DNA from: a virus
IMG/VR virus record: IMGVR_UViG_3300025652_000517
Coordinates: 1 to 24,696 of that record
DNA: 24,696 nucleotides
Reading direction: 5' to 3' (one strand)
Shown: one piece after another, positions 1 to 5,927 of the stretch
Layout: each line of letters begins with the position of its first letter
How positions within the stretch are numbered: the first letter of the stretch is position 1
The notes under the pieces: generated by a model
Told to the model about the DNA's origin: nothing
Seen by the model: only the letters and a program-made list of their open reading frames with translations
Databases searched by the model: none
Made by a program: the position numbers and the translations under genes

Positions 1-145
1 CAACACCAATCATGTGCATGGTCTGCTCTCTGGCAATGTCATGTGCTATGTTTCTTGCTTCATCTTCGCAGGTTGCCTCAATCTCAAAGTTGCGGTCATA
101 CCAAACACACAAGTCAATCTTGACGTTGTATAGTTTCTTTTGCAT
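1..145 (-). CDS. Small unknown protein, N-terminal part only (runs off left edge)
   Basis: An open frame of 48 codons starts with ATG at 145 and stays open to the window edge, so the C-terminus is missing. It starts MQKKLYNVKIDLCVWYDRNF and continues with an acidic, Ala/Glu-rich helix. The start is supported by AAGGA about 8 bases upstream. The short beta-strand-like stretch followed by a helix rich in E, D and A resembles many small phage proteins of unknown role, and I do not recognise a named family. It lies downstream of the leftward terminator at 209-246, so it probably depends on its own promoter or on read-through. No clear promoter is visible between 146 and 208. Confidence 0.6.
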   Translation of the reverse strand, partial: MQKKLYNVKIDLCVWYDRNFEIEATCEDEARNIAHDIAREQTMHMIGV

Positions 146-208
146 CAGCTTTATCCTTATGTTGTTTGCGTTGAATTACCCATACGACAAACAAACAGTG
201 CCTGTCAA

Positions 209-246
209 CAAAAAAAAACAGGGGCAACAAATTAATGCTACCCCTG
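209..246 (-). terminator. Intrinsic terminator for the leftward small-gene operon
   Basis: Read on the minus strand, CAGGGG (246-241) pairs with CCCCTG (224-219) across a 16-base loop and is followed at once by nine T residues (218-210). This is a standard Rho-independent layout. It sits 28 bases after the stop of the 85-aa gene, so it would end a transcript carrying the 47-, 68- and 85-aa genes. On the plus strand the A-run precedes the stem, so it should act in the leftward direction only. Confidence 0.8.
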
Positions 247-273
247 CTTTCCACACAACAACATGAAAGGTAC

Positions 274-531
274 TTACGAACTACCAACCTCGTAAGCAAT
301 ACCTAGTTTTAACAGGCGCGGCTTGTTCCTGTCAAGCCATCTTTTGCAATCGGATTCACTTTTTCCGACAAAAACAGTGATTAGTCGTAGGTAATCTACT
401 GCTTGTTTTCTTTTGACAAGATCACGACTGGTCAACCCCATACGAACAGATGATACAGGGGCAACTACTTCCCACCGCCAACGATTAATAATCTGTAGTT
501 CAAGTGGCTTAGTCTTTAGATTCTGTTTCAT
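274..531 (-). CDS. Hypothetical 85-aa basic protein
   Basis: The ATG at 531 is preceded by GAGGAAG at a good distance, and the frame overlaps the end of the ribbon-helix-helix gene by 23 bases, as expected for co-translated phage genes. The product is basic, with many Arg/Lys (for example KRKQAVDYLRL and RNKPRLLKLG) and a single Cys. No membrane segment, signal peptide or catalytic motif is visible, and I do not recognise a family. Its position after a putative DNA-binding regulator suggests an early accessory or regulatory role, but that is inference only. The frame and ribosome-binding site are convincing; function is unknown. Confidence 0.65.
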   Translation of the reverse strand: MKQNLKTKPLELQIINRWRWEVVAPVSSVRMGLTSRDLVKRKQAVDYLRLITVFVGKSESDCKRWLDRNKPRLLKLGIAYEVGSS

Positions 532-715
532 GTTCTTCCTCTAGCACTTCCAAGTAAATATCTATAGCGTCGCGTATAAGATCAGCAACGGCAACCTGTT
601 CTAGTTTAGTCTTTTGCATCTGTTCTGCAATGTATGCTAACCTGTCGTACTGTTCTTCTTTCATCAACAGGTTGTATGTTTTAGTCGGTTCAAGTATTTT
701 GTTTGGTCTTGGCAT
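509..715 (-). CDS. Ribbon-helix-helix (MetJ/Arc/CopG-like) DNA-binding protein
   Basis: The 68-aa product has the order expected of a ribbon-helix-helix protein: a short strand near KTYNLLMKEEQ (residues 13-23), a first helix (YDRLAYIAEQM), then a second helix VADLIRDAIDIYLEVLEEE, a typical CopG-like signature. I chose the ATG at 715, preceded by AGGAAAG at about 9 bases, over the upstream TTG at 784, which has no such signal and would lie inside the 47-aa gene. Members of this fold bind short repeated operators as dimers and often repress their own promoter. The inverted repeats at 879-925, just upstream of this operon, are candidate targets. Homology is inferred from pattern only. Confidence 0.7.
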   Translation of the reverse strand: MPRPNKILEPTKTYNLLMKEEQYDRLAYIAEQMQKTKLEQVAVADLIRDAIDIYLEVLEEEHETESKD

Positions 716-833
716 CAGTAATTTCTTTCCTGTGTAGTTTATCTTTACTAGATTGTCTTTTATCAGGTATAACTTGTTTACCAAACTTAGGTAACTGTTT
801 AGCTATAGGGTTAATTTTATTAATCTTTTTCAT
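690..833 (-). CDS. Small 47-aa Lys-rich protein of unknown function
   Basis: The ATG at 833 opens a 47-codon frame ending TGA at 690. It begins MKKINKINPIAKQLPKFGKQ, continues VIPDKRQ and is strongly basic throughout. AGGGA lies 9 bases before the ATG. The last 26 bases overlap the next gene, whose ribosome-binding site sits inside this frame. From memory, short proteins with a similar KQ-VIPDKR core are common in tailed-phage genomes, without a known function. It is the first gene of the leftward small-gene operon and its start codon abuts the divergent control region. It is easily missed because of its length. Confidence 0.6.
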   Translation of the reverse strand: MKKINKINPIAKQLPKFGKQVIPDKRQSSKDKLHRKEITDAKTKQNT

Positions 834-843
834 AATGGGTTTT

Positions 844-853
844 CCCTATAGGG
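844..853. repeat. CCCTATAGGG palindrome, with a second CTATAGGG at 803-810
   Basis: A perfect 10-base palindrome lies 11 bases upstream of the ATG of the 47-aa gene. The same CTATAGGG octamer recurs 43 bases away at 803-810 inside that gene. CTATAGGG is also the core and initiation site of T7-family RNA polymerase promoters, but the upstream recognition block (TAATACGACTCA in T7) is not matched, so no promoter assignment is made. Confidence 0.4.
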
Positions 854-878
854 TATTTGTTCTTTAGTGGTACGCGAT

Positions 879-916
879 TTGTCAACAGCCGTCAACTACT
901 TTTTTTGTGTTGACAA
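879..916. repeat. Inverted repeat TTGTCAAC ... GTTGACAA (candidate operator)
   Basis: Two exactly complementary 8-base arms (879-886 and 909-916) are separated by 22 bases that contain a further direct copy of GTCAAC (891-896). The right arm is part of the 9-base palindrome GTTGACAAC (909-917). It is too far apart for a strong hairpin, and repeated short half-sites like this fit a protein-binding operator. The ribbon-helix-helix protein encoded 200 bases away is the obvious candidate ligand. Confidence 0.45.
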
Positions 917-974
917 CATTTGTCGTATCGATTAGTTGTTAGTTTGTCTTTGACATTATTGAGGTACACAACGA

Positions 975-1775
975 ATGAAATCACCAGCTTGGTTAGCAGG
1001 GTACGTCGAGTCCCTAGACTTTCCCGCACTGACAAGGTATCGATCTGATTGTCCTGTCTGTGCAAAGAAGAATACGTTTAGCGTATCTGATGACGGATTG
1101 CAACGCATGTGGTACTGTTTTCATGCAGACTGCAACGTGTCAGGTCGGACGGGTATTACGCTGACAAAAGATCACGCTTCAAAGCTGTTTGAAAAACAGA
1201 TGACAAAACAGCCTGATCCAGTGTCTACATCGTTTGAACTGCCTACTACTTTTGTTAGTCTTTCTCGTAGTATAGATGCTGAACTTTATGTAAAACGTGT
1301 ACAGTCTTACGATGCGTACCTTGCTGGTCGTGCTGACATACGGTATGACTTTCAGCGTAACAGGGCTGTGTATTTAATTAAACAGGGTAACAAAGTCGTT
1401 GATGCGGCAGGAAGATCACTGGATGATAGAACACCTAAGTGGTATCGCTATGGAAGTAGTAAGAAACCTTTTATATGCGGAAATCATACTGACGCTGTTT
1501 TGGTAGAAGATTGCGCGAGTGCTAGTGCTATAAGCAACATTGTTACAGGGGTAGCATTGTTAGGAACAAACTTATTACAGCAACACTTAGAATCACTGTC
1601 TAAATACTCTAGACTTTTTGTTGCACTTGACAAAGACGCGACTGACAAAGCTATTGACATGGTACGCATACTTAGGGGTCACATCCCTACAAAATTAATT
1701 ATACTGAAGACTGATTTGAAAAACATGAAAAAGGACGAACGGGATGACTTCATACGATCCTACATCGATAGATAA
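975..1775 (+). CDS. DNA primase, T7 gp4 N-terminal type (zinc finger plus Toprim)
   Basis: The 266-aa protein synthesises RNA primers for lagging-strand replication. It has an N-terminal zinc-binding module, C26-P-V-C29 with C48 and C53, followed by a Toprim catalytic domain. The Toprim glutamate is in AVLVEDC (E178) and the metal-binding DxD is in FVALDKDAT (D219, D221). Spacing fits the primase half of T7 gp4, but no helicase domain is attached. That activity is in the next gene, which starts 32 bases before this one ends. The ATG at 975 follows GAGG in a leader just downstream of the control region, so this is probably the first gene of the rightward operon. Confidence 0.9.
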   Translation: MKSPAWLAGYVESLDFPALTRYRSDCPVCAKKNTFSVSDDGLQRMWYCFHADCNVSGRTGITLTKDHASKLFEKQMTKQPDPVSTSFELPTTFVSLSRSIDAELYVKRVQSYDAYLAGRADIRYDFQRNRAVYLIKQGNKVVDAAGRSLDDRTPKWYRYGSSKKPFICGNHTDAVLVEDCASASAISNIVTGVALLGTNLLQQHLESLSKYSRLFVALDKDATDKAIDMVRILRGHIPTKLIILKTDLKNMKKDERDDFIRSYIDR

Positions 1776-2973
1776 ACAAATACTGGGGTTTTGCCTTAGT
1801 GCTGACTTCTTTTCTAGTGTAGCTAACATTGTCAATCGTGACATGTTTACACGCGAGATGCGTGACGTGTTTGACACGATAAGCTATTCACACACACAGT
1901 ATGCCACTGACATTACGTCGGGTGAGTTGTCTGTTTTGTTTAATGACCGCAATCCTGCTATGCCTGACAGCACACGGGAAAAGGCACAAGAACTGATAAC
2001 AACCCTTGATCGTGGCAACCCTGACAATACGGACATGCACCTAGACATGGTGCGTAACTTTTGGTTGCGTGATCGTGCGCGGGTTATTGGGGAGAAGGCC
2101 ATCGAAATCTTTACGGGTGAAAGTGAAGAGTTTGGTGAGTTGCGTTCACTGATTGAGACTGTAGAAGACGGACGCATCAGTGACAAAACTACCTATACAA
2201 AGGTAGAAGCTGGCATAAGCGAACTGTTAGACAGTCACACGGGGGCAAAGGATTTCCCTTTTGAGTTTGATCTAATCAAAGAACGGGTGGATGGTTTAGA
2301 TCGTGGTAACTTAGGCATACTGTTTGCCCGTCCCGAAGTGGGAAAGACTACCTTCTGTTGTTTTCTTGCCGCGTCTTACATTAGACAAGGCTTCAAGGTT
2401 ACCTATTGGGCTAACGAAGAACCAGCAGAAAAAATAAAATTACGCATCATACAAAGCTATTTTGGTTTGAAGCGTGAAGAACTGGTAGAACAACGTAACA
2501 CACTGCCTATACGGTATGACAATGAGATAGCACCGCTGTTAACAGTCATGGACTCTGTGGGTACATCTATGGAAGAAGCCAATGAGTACGCCAAACTGAA
2601 CAAGCCTGACATAATGTTTATGGATCAGCTTGATAAGTTTCGTGTTGCGGGCGAGTACAACCGTGGAGATGAACGCCTAAAAGAAACGTACGTTCTTGCC
2701 CGTGAGATAGCCAAGCGTAACAACCTGTTGGTGTGGGCTGTTAGCCAAGCAAGTAACGACGCACATGACCGTCAGTTTATTGACTACTCAATGATGGACA
2801 ACTCCAAAACAGGTAAAGCTGGTGAGGCTGACATTATTATAGGCATAGGCAAGACGGGTGCCAGTGACGTAGAAAACATCGTGCGTCATGTGTGTGTGTC
2901 AAAGAACAAGCTGAACGGTTGGCATGGTACAATCAACACACAGATAGATATACAGCGAGGGGTGTACTACTGA
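1744..2973 (+). CDS. Replicative DNA helicase, DnaB/gp4 family
   Basis: The 409-aa protein is a hexameric-type 5'-3' helicase. Residues 1-110 look like a DnaB N-terminal helical domain (opening MTSYDPTSIDKQILGFCLSA). A RecA-like motor follows, with Walker A ARPEVGKT at 195-202, an Asn/Glu after strand 2 (WANEEP, 222-227), Walker B IMFMDQLD at 290-297 and a sensor-like WAVSQAS at 331-337. It overlaps the primase gene by 32 bases, so the two are probably translationally coupled and may act as a split equivalent of T7 gp4. The ATG at 1744 follows AAGGACG. Length and motif order are normal for the family. Confidence 0.92.
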   Translation: MTSYDPTSIDKQILGFCLSADFFSSVANIVNRDMFTREMRDVFDTISYSHTQYATDITSGELSVLFNDRNPAMPDSTREKAQELITTLDRGNPDNTDMHLDMVRNFWLRDRARVIGEKAIEIFTGESEEFGELRSLIETVEDGRISDKTTYTKVEAGISELLDSHTGAKDFPFEFDLIKERVDGLDRGNLGILFARPEVGKTTFCCFLAASYIRQGFKVTYWANEEPAEKIKLRIIQSYFGLKREELVEQRNTLPIRYDNEIAPLLTVMDSVGTSMEEANEYAKLNKPDIMFMDQLDKFRVAGEYNRGDERLKETYVLAREIAKRNNLLVWAVSQASNDAHDRQFIDYSMMDNSKTGKAGEADIIIGIGKTGASDVENIVRHVCVSKNKLNGWHGTINTQIDIQRGVYY

Positions 2974-3218
2974 TGAATCGCAGGGCTAGGCGTCGGCATT
3001 GGCTTGGTAAGTACAAGGTACACAAGGGCTGTTGTGTTTGTGGATACAAAGATCATGCAGTGGCGTTACACTTTGACCACATAGAGCCAAAAATCAAAAG
3101 AGCCGCTATAGCACACATGATGGCGTACTCACTCAAAGCTTTGACTAAAGAAATAAGAAAGTGTAGAGTGTTGTGTGCTAACTGTCACTACGTTAAGACT
3201 GATAGAGGAAGACGATGA
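2973..3218 (+). CDS. Small HNH endonuclease
   Basis: The 81-aa protein is an HNH nuclease of the zinc-ribbon-bearing type. The zinc pairs are C21-x2-C24 and C68-x2-C71, and the catalytic core has D35-H36 in HFDHIEP, then N70 and H72 in CANCH. The N-terminus is very basic (MNRRARRRHW), which suits DNA binding. I chose the ATG at 2973 (TGATG overlap with the helicase stop, GAGGGG upstream) over the ATG at 2892 inside the helicase. It may be a free-standing homing-type nuclease or a phage DNA-processing enzyme, and its place inside the replication operon does not decide between them. Confidence 0.85.
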   Translation: MNRRARRRHWLGKYKVHKGCCVCGYKDHAVALHFDHIEPKIKRAAIAHMMAYSLKALTKEIRKCRVLCANCHYVKTDRGRR

Positions 3219-3364
3219 GCAATCACTACAACGAAGAAATACTAGAGCGTCTGTACGACGAAGAATACCAACGACTCAAAGACAAGTACCCACACATAGG
3301 TGGTGAGTCGTTGGCTGTACTGGCACGGTACTTTGCAAAGAAAAGATTTGAGGAGATGGAATAA
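3215..3364 (+). CDS. Small 49-aa charged helical protein, unknown function
   Basis: The ATG at 3215 overlaps the HNH stop (ATGA), and the TAA at 3362-3364 overlaps the next ATG (TAATG). It therefore fits exactly between two genes, which is strong evidence that it is translated. AGAGGAAG lies just upstream. The product begins MSNHYNEEILERLYDEEYQR and is mostly Glu/Lys/Arg-rich helix. No motif is recognised. It is below the usual length cutoff for gene calling. Confidence 0.65.
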   Translation: MSNHYNEEILERLYDEEYQRLKDKYPHIGGESLAVLARYFAKKRFEEME

Positions 3365-3822
3365 TGTCTGAATCTATGTACACAATGGAAGACATACCCC
3401 AACTTAAAGTGCGTTTAAGAGAAGCTAGAAAACACGCAAAAGAAGAACGGGATAGGGACACAGTAAATAATTGGGGTGAAAGAGAATCAAGTAGATTAAG
3501 CAAGCTTATAGCTTTAATTGAGCATCGTCTTAACATAGAAGACTATGGTAGTGGTACAGTTCTTATAAACGAAAAGTTTGTGGTTAGCCTTATCTCTCCC
3601 AAGTGGAGAGTAAAAGGGAAATCTATTTGGTATAATCACAAGCATGACATAAAGCATTTTGTACACAACTACTTGTTGAAAGAAGAATTTCAGAGTATAC
3701 CTACACCTGAGCAAGAGTTAGACTACTTTGAGGCACGACTAAAAAAATTACTCCAACAAAAACCTGCTTGGCTTATCAGGGAAATACGTGAGGCACTAGG
3801 CAATGAACGTACTGACATTTGA
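3364..3822 (+). CDS. Hypothetical 152-aa protein
   Basis: The ATG at 3364 follows GAGGAG at 8 bases and shares bases with the preceding stop. The N-terminal 60 residues form a charged helical, possibly coiled-coil region (RLREARKHAKEERDRD). A more beta-like middle follows (TVLINEKFVVSLISPKWRV), then a Lys/Glu-rich helical end. There are no cysteines, membrane segments or catalytic motifs that I recognise. It overlaps the exonuclease gene by 20 bases and so is co-translated with the polymerase genes. A role in replication is plausible from position only. Confidence 0.7.
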   Translation: MSESMYTMEDIPQLKVRLREARKHAKEERDRDTVNNWGERESSRLSKLIALIEHRLNIEDYGSGTVLINEKFVVSLISPKWRVKGKSIWYNHKHDIKHFVHNYLLKEEFQSIPTPEQELDYFEARLKKLLQQKPAWLIREIREALGNERTDI

Positions 3823-4384
3823 CGTAGAAACAACACACCTACACAAACCCAACGGTGGTACTACTGCACTGCCTTACTTTGGTAATCGTTTGGTTTCAAT
3901 AGGTTACAAGTGGCTAGATGAAACCCAAGTATTCTACGACTGCTACTACCACGAGACTGAACCACCTTCACCCAACGCCGCAGAAGATTTTCAGACTTCA
4001 CTTAACTACGCAGATGTGGTAGTAGGACAAAACATAAAGTTTGATTTGTCGTGGATACGTGACTGCGGCTTTACCTACACAGGAGAAATCTATGATACTA
4101 TGGTTGCAGAGTATGTTCTATCGAAAGCGCGGAGATGGCCTCTTGGACTTGCTTCTCTTGCAAAAAAGTATGACACAGTGCAAAAAGAGAAAGACCTCGT
4201 TGAGCCGTTTATGGCGAGTGGGAAAACCTTTTACGAAATACCGTGGGAGATAGTAAAAGAGTACGGTGTAGCTGACGTGCTGGCTACAGAACAGATAGCA
4301 CTAAAACAACTAGATGCCTTTGGCATAACATTTGAGGATATATACAATGAACGACTTGGTACCGACACTCAAGCTGTCGCTTGA
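3803..4384 (+). CDS. 3'-5' exonuclease (proofreading subunit of a split family A DNA polymerase)
   Basis: The 193-aa protein is a DEDDy-type exonuclease. Exo I is FDVETT (D7, E9), Exo II is GQNIKFD (N77, D81) and Exo III is YGVAD (Y154, D158). It matches the N-terminal exonuclease domain of T7-like PolA enzymes, but ends at a TGA shortly after the last motif. The polymerase domain is encoded by a second gene in a different frame that begins 38 bases before this stop. All catalytic residues are present, so it should be active and probably works in trans with the polymerase. A sequencing or natural frameshift in an ancestral fused gene is the main alternative. Confidence 0.88.
   Translation: MNVLTFDVETTHLHKPNGGTTALPYFGNRLVSIGYKWLDETQVFYDCYYHETEPPSPNAAEDFQTSLNYADVVVGQNIKFDLSWIRDCGFTYTGEIYDTMVAEYVLSKARRWPLGLASLAKKYDTVQKEKDLVEPFMASGKTFYEIPWEIVKEYGVADVLATEQIALKQLDAFGITFEDIYNERLGTDTQAVA
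4335..4349 (+). promoter_or_regulatory. Ribosome-binding site that decides the polymerase start
   Basis: GAGGA, 8 bases before the ATG at 4347, lies inside the exonuclease gene. It supports independent initiation of the polymerase gene rather than expression only as a frameshift fusion. The TTG at 4332, 15 bases further up in the same frame, has no comparable signal. Confidence 0.6.
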
Positions 4385-5882
4385 AATGACAGACACACTG
4401 TCCCGTATTGAACGCAACGGGATACGTATTAATCTAGACACACTAGATCAAATTGAAAAGCTATACCAAGATGAACTGGACGCATTAGAGTTACGCTTGA
4501 ATGACATGGCGCGGAGTGCAATGGGTGACACACCTATTAGCTTGACTAGCCCTGACGACAGGTCAATGCTGTTGTACTCACGTAAGGTGCGTGACAAAAA
4601 GTCGTGGTCATCTATCTTTAACTTGGGCATGGAGCAACGGGGTGCAACCATGAAGCCAAAGCAACGCACCCGCATGTCAGCAAAAGACTTTCGCATCAGT
4701 GTACGATCTAATACAGACGTGGTGTACAAAACAGTGGGTAGTCAGTGTACAAGTTGTTTAGGTAGTGGGCGTGTTCGTCCCGCACGTAAGGACGGTACAC
4801 CCAGCAAAGCACTGCGTATATGTAAAACATGTGGCGGCAAGGGTGTGTTGTACATGCCCACGTCACAGGTGGCAGGGTTCAAGATTGTACCACGCAACGT
4901 AAGGGACGTGGCATCTGCTGGATTTAAAACAGACAAAGATACACTGGCTGATCGTGAACTAGAACTGTCGGGTGATGCCCGTGAGTTTGCCAGTGCGTAC
5001 GTACGATACAATGCTTTGCGTATGTACTTGGGTACATTTGTAGAAGGAATGAAAAACAATGTCGATGACTACGGTTTCATACATCCAGAATTTATGCAGT
5101 GTGTTACGGCGACGGGTCGCCTTTCGAGCCGCAATCCTAACTTTCAAAATATGCCACGAGGTAACACATTTGAAATACGGAAGGTTGTGGAAAGCCGTTT
5201 CGACAAAGGTAAGATTGTTGAAGGTGACTATTCGCAACTGGAATTCAGAGTAGCTGGCTTCTTGGGTAAAGACCAACAAGCTTACTCCGACGTGGAAGCT
5301 GGCACAGATGTGCATAGCTACACTGCCAGCGTGATTGGTTGTTCTAGACAAGAAGCAAAGGCACACACCTTTAAGCCCTTGTATGGTGGCACTAGCGGCA
5401 CAGAGGCGCAACAACGCTACTACAAGGCGTTCAAAGAGAAGTATGGTGGGGTTACCCTCTGGCACGATGACCTGCAACGAGAGGCCGTAGAAAAGCGCGT
5501 AATCACCCTACCGTCTGGAAGACAGTACGCTTTCCCTGATGCACGGTGGACAAAGTACGGTACGGCTACACACCGCACAAATATCTGTAACTATCCTGTG
5601 CAGGGATTTGCAACGGCTGATCTGTTGCCCGCCGCACTGGTCAGACTAGACAAACTGTTTCAAGAAAATAAATTAAAATCTGTAATCTGCAACACAGTAC
5701 ACGATTCAATCGTACTGGATATGCACCCAGATGAAAAAGACATCTGCATCAAGTTGATGCGGGAAGCTATGCTCTCTTTGCCTGAAGAGACACAACGTCG
5801 ATATGGCGTCACCTACGACATGCCTGTCGAAATTGAAATAAAAATAGGCGATAATTGGCTTGACTTACATGTTGTAAGTTAG
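4347..5882 (+). CDS. DNA polymerase, family A, polymerase part with a DnaJ-like zinc insert
   Basis: The 511-aa protein carries the polymerase motifs of the Pol I family. A conserved TGRLSSRNPNFQNMP precedes motif A, GDYSQLEFR (catalytic D294). Motif B is R334-x3-K338-x7-Y346-G347, and motif C is VHDS (H452, D453). Between the thumb-like N-terminus and the palm lies an insert with two DnaJ-type zinc motifs, C134-x2-C137-x-G-x-G and C159-x2-C162-x-G-x-G. A central DnaJ-like domain in PolA is the reported peculiarity of HMO-2011-type marine podoviruses. Here the exonuclease is a separate upstream gene. The ATG at 4347 is chosen because of its GAGGA signal. Confidence 0.93.
   Translation: MNDLVPTLKLSLEMTDTLSRIERNGIRINLDTLDQIEKLYQDELDALELRLNDMARSAMGDTPISLTSPDDRSMLLYSRKVRDKKSWSSIFNLGMEQRGATMKPKQRTRMSAKDFRISVRSNTDVVYKTVGSQCTSCLGSGRVRPARKDGTPSKALRICKTCGGKGVLYMPTSQVAGFKIVPRNVRDVASAGFKTDKDTLADRELELSGDAREFASAYVRYNALRMYLGTFVEGMKNNVDDYGFIHPEFMQCVTATGRLSSRNPNFQNMPRGNTFEIRKVVESRFDKGKIVEGDYSQLEFRVAGFLGKDQQAYSDVEAGTDVHSYTASVIGCSRQEAKAHTFKPLYGGTSGTEAQQRYYKAFKEKYGGVTLWHDDLQREAVEKRVITLPSGRQYAFPDARWTKYGTATHRTNICNYPVQGFATADLLPAALVRLDKLFQENKLKSVICNTVHDSIVLDMHPDEKDICIKLMREAMLSLPEETQRRYGVTYDMPVEIEIKIGDNWLDLHVVS
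4746..4844 (+). other. DnaJ-like double zinc motif within the DNA polymerase
   Basis: Two CxxCxGxG units (CTSCLGSG and CKTCGGKG) lie 17 residues apart, separated by a basic linker. DnaJ proteins have four such repeats, which bind two zinc ions. Two repeats here could bind one zinc ion. The insert is not part of the standard polymerase fold. Confidence 0.85.
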
Positions 5883-5927
5883 TAATATCTATCTACAACC
5901 CTACTACGAAAAGGAGATCATAGGATC

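Larger units (their letters stand above)
834..974. promoter_or_regulatory. Divergent control region between the leftward small genes and the rightward replication genes
   Basis: This is the only sizeable non-coding stretch in the window. It holds CCCTATAGGG (844-853), an 8-base perfect inverted repeat TTGTCAAC (879-886) / GTTGACAA (909-916), a further GTCAAC (891-896), and GACAA-CAT-TTGTC (912-924). TTGACA hexamers occur at 910-915 and 950-955 on the plus strand and at 886-881 on the minus strand. None has a convincing -10 box at standard spacing. The layout of two divergent operons flanking clustered repeats fits a promoter/operator or early-control site. Which hexamer is used cannot be settled by eye. 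Confidence 0.5.

Noticed and set aside
12-266. 84-aa plus-strand frame at the left edge
   Set aside because: It is antisense to the minus-strand partial gene, which has a better start signal, and it crosses the leftward terminator.
834-974. Exact sigma-70 promoter calls from the TTGACA hexamers
   Set aside because: No hexamer has a good -10 box at 16-18 bases, and the hexamers coincide with the repeats, so a precise promoter is not supported.
4332-4384. Programmed +1 frameshift joining exonuclease and polymerase (GCT TGA at the exonuclease stop resembles the prfB-type CTT TGA)
   Set aside because: The match to the prfB site is incomplete, there is no Shine-Dalgarno-like stimulator at the right spacing, and the polymerase frame has its own good ribosome-binding site and ATG.
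4959-5477. 172-aa open frame on the minus strand
   Set aside because: It lies wholly antisense to the conserved polymerase motifs A and B, has no ribosome-binding site of note and no recognisable protein features.
5883-5927. Terminator or promoter between polymerase and the SSB-like gene
   Set aside because: Only a weak TTGTA/TACAA pairing with no T-run is present, and the 45-base gap is explained by the ribosome-binding site.
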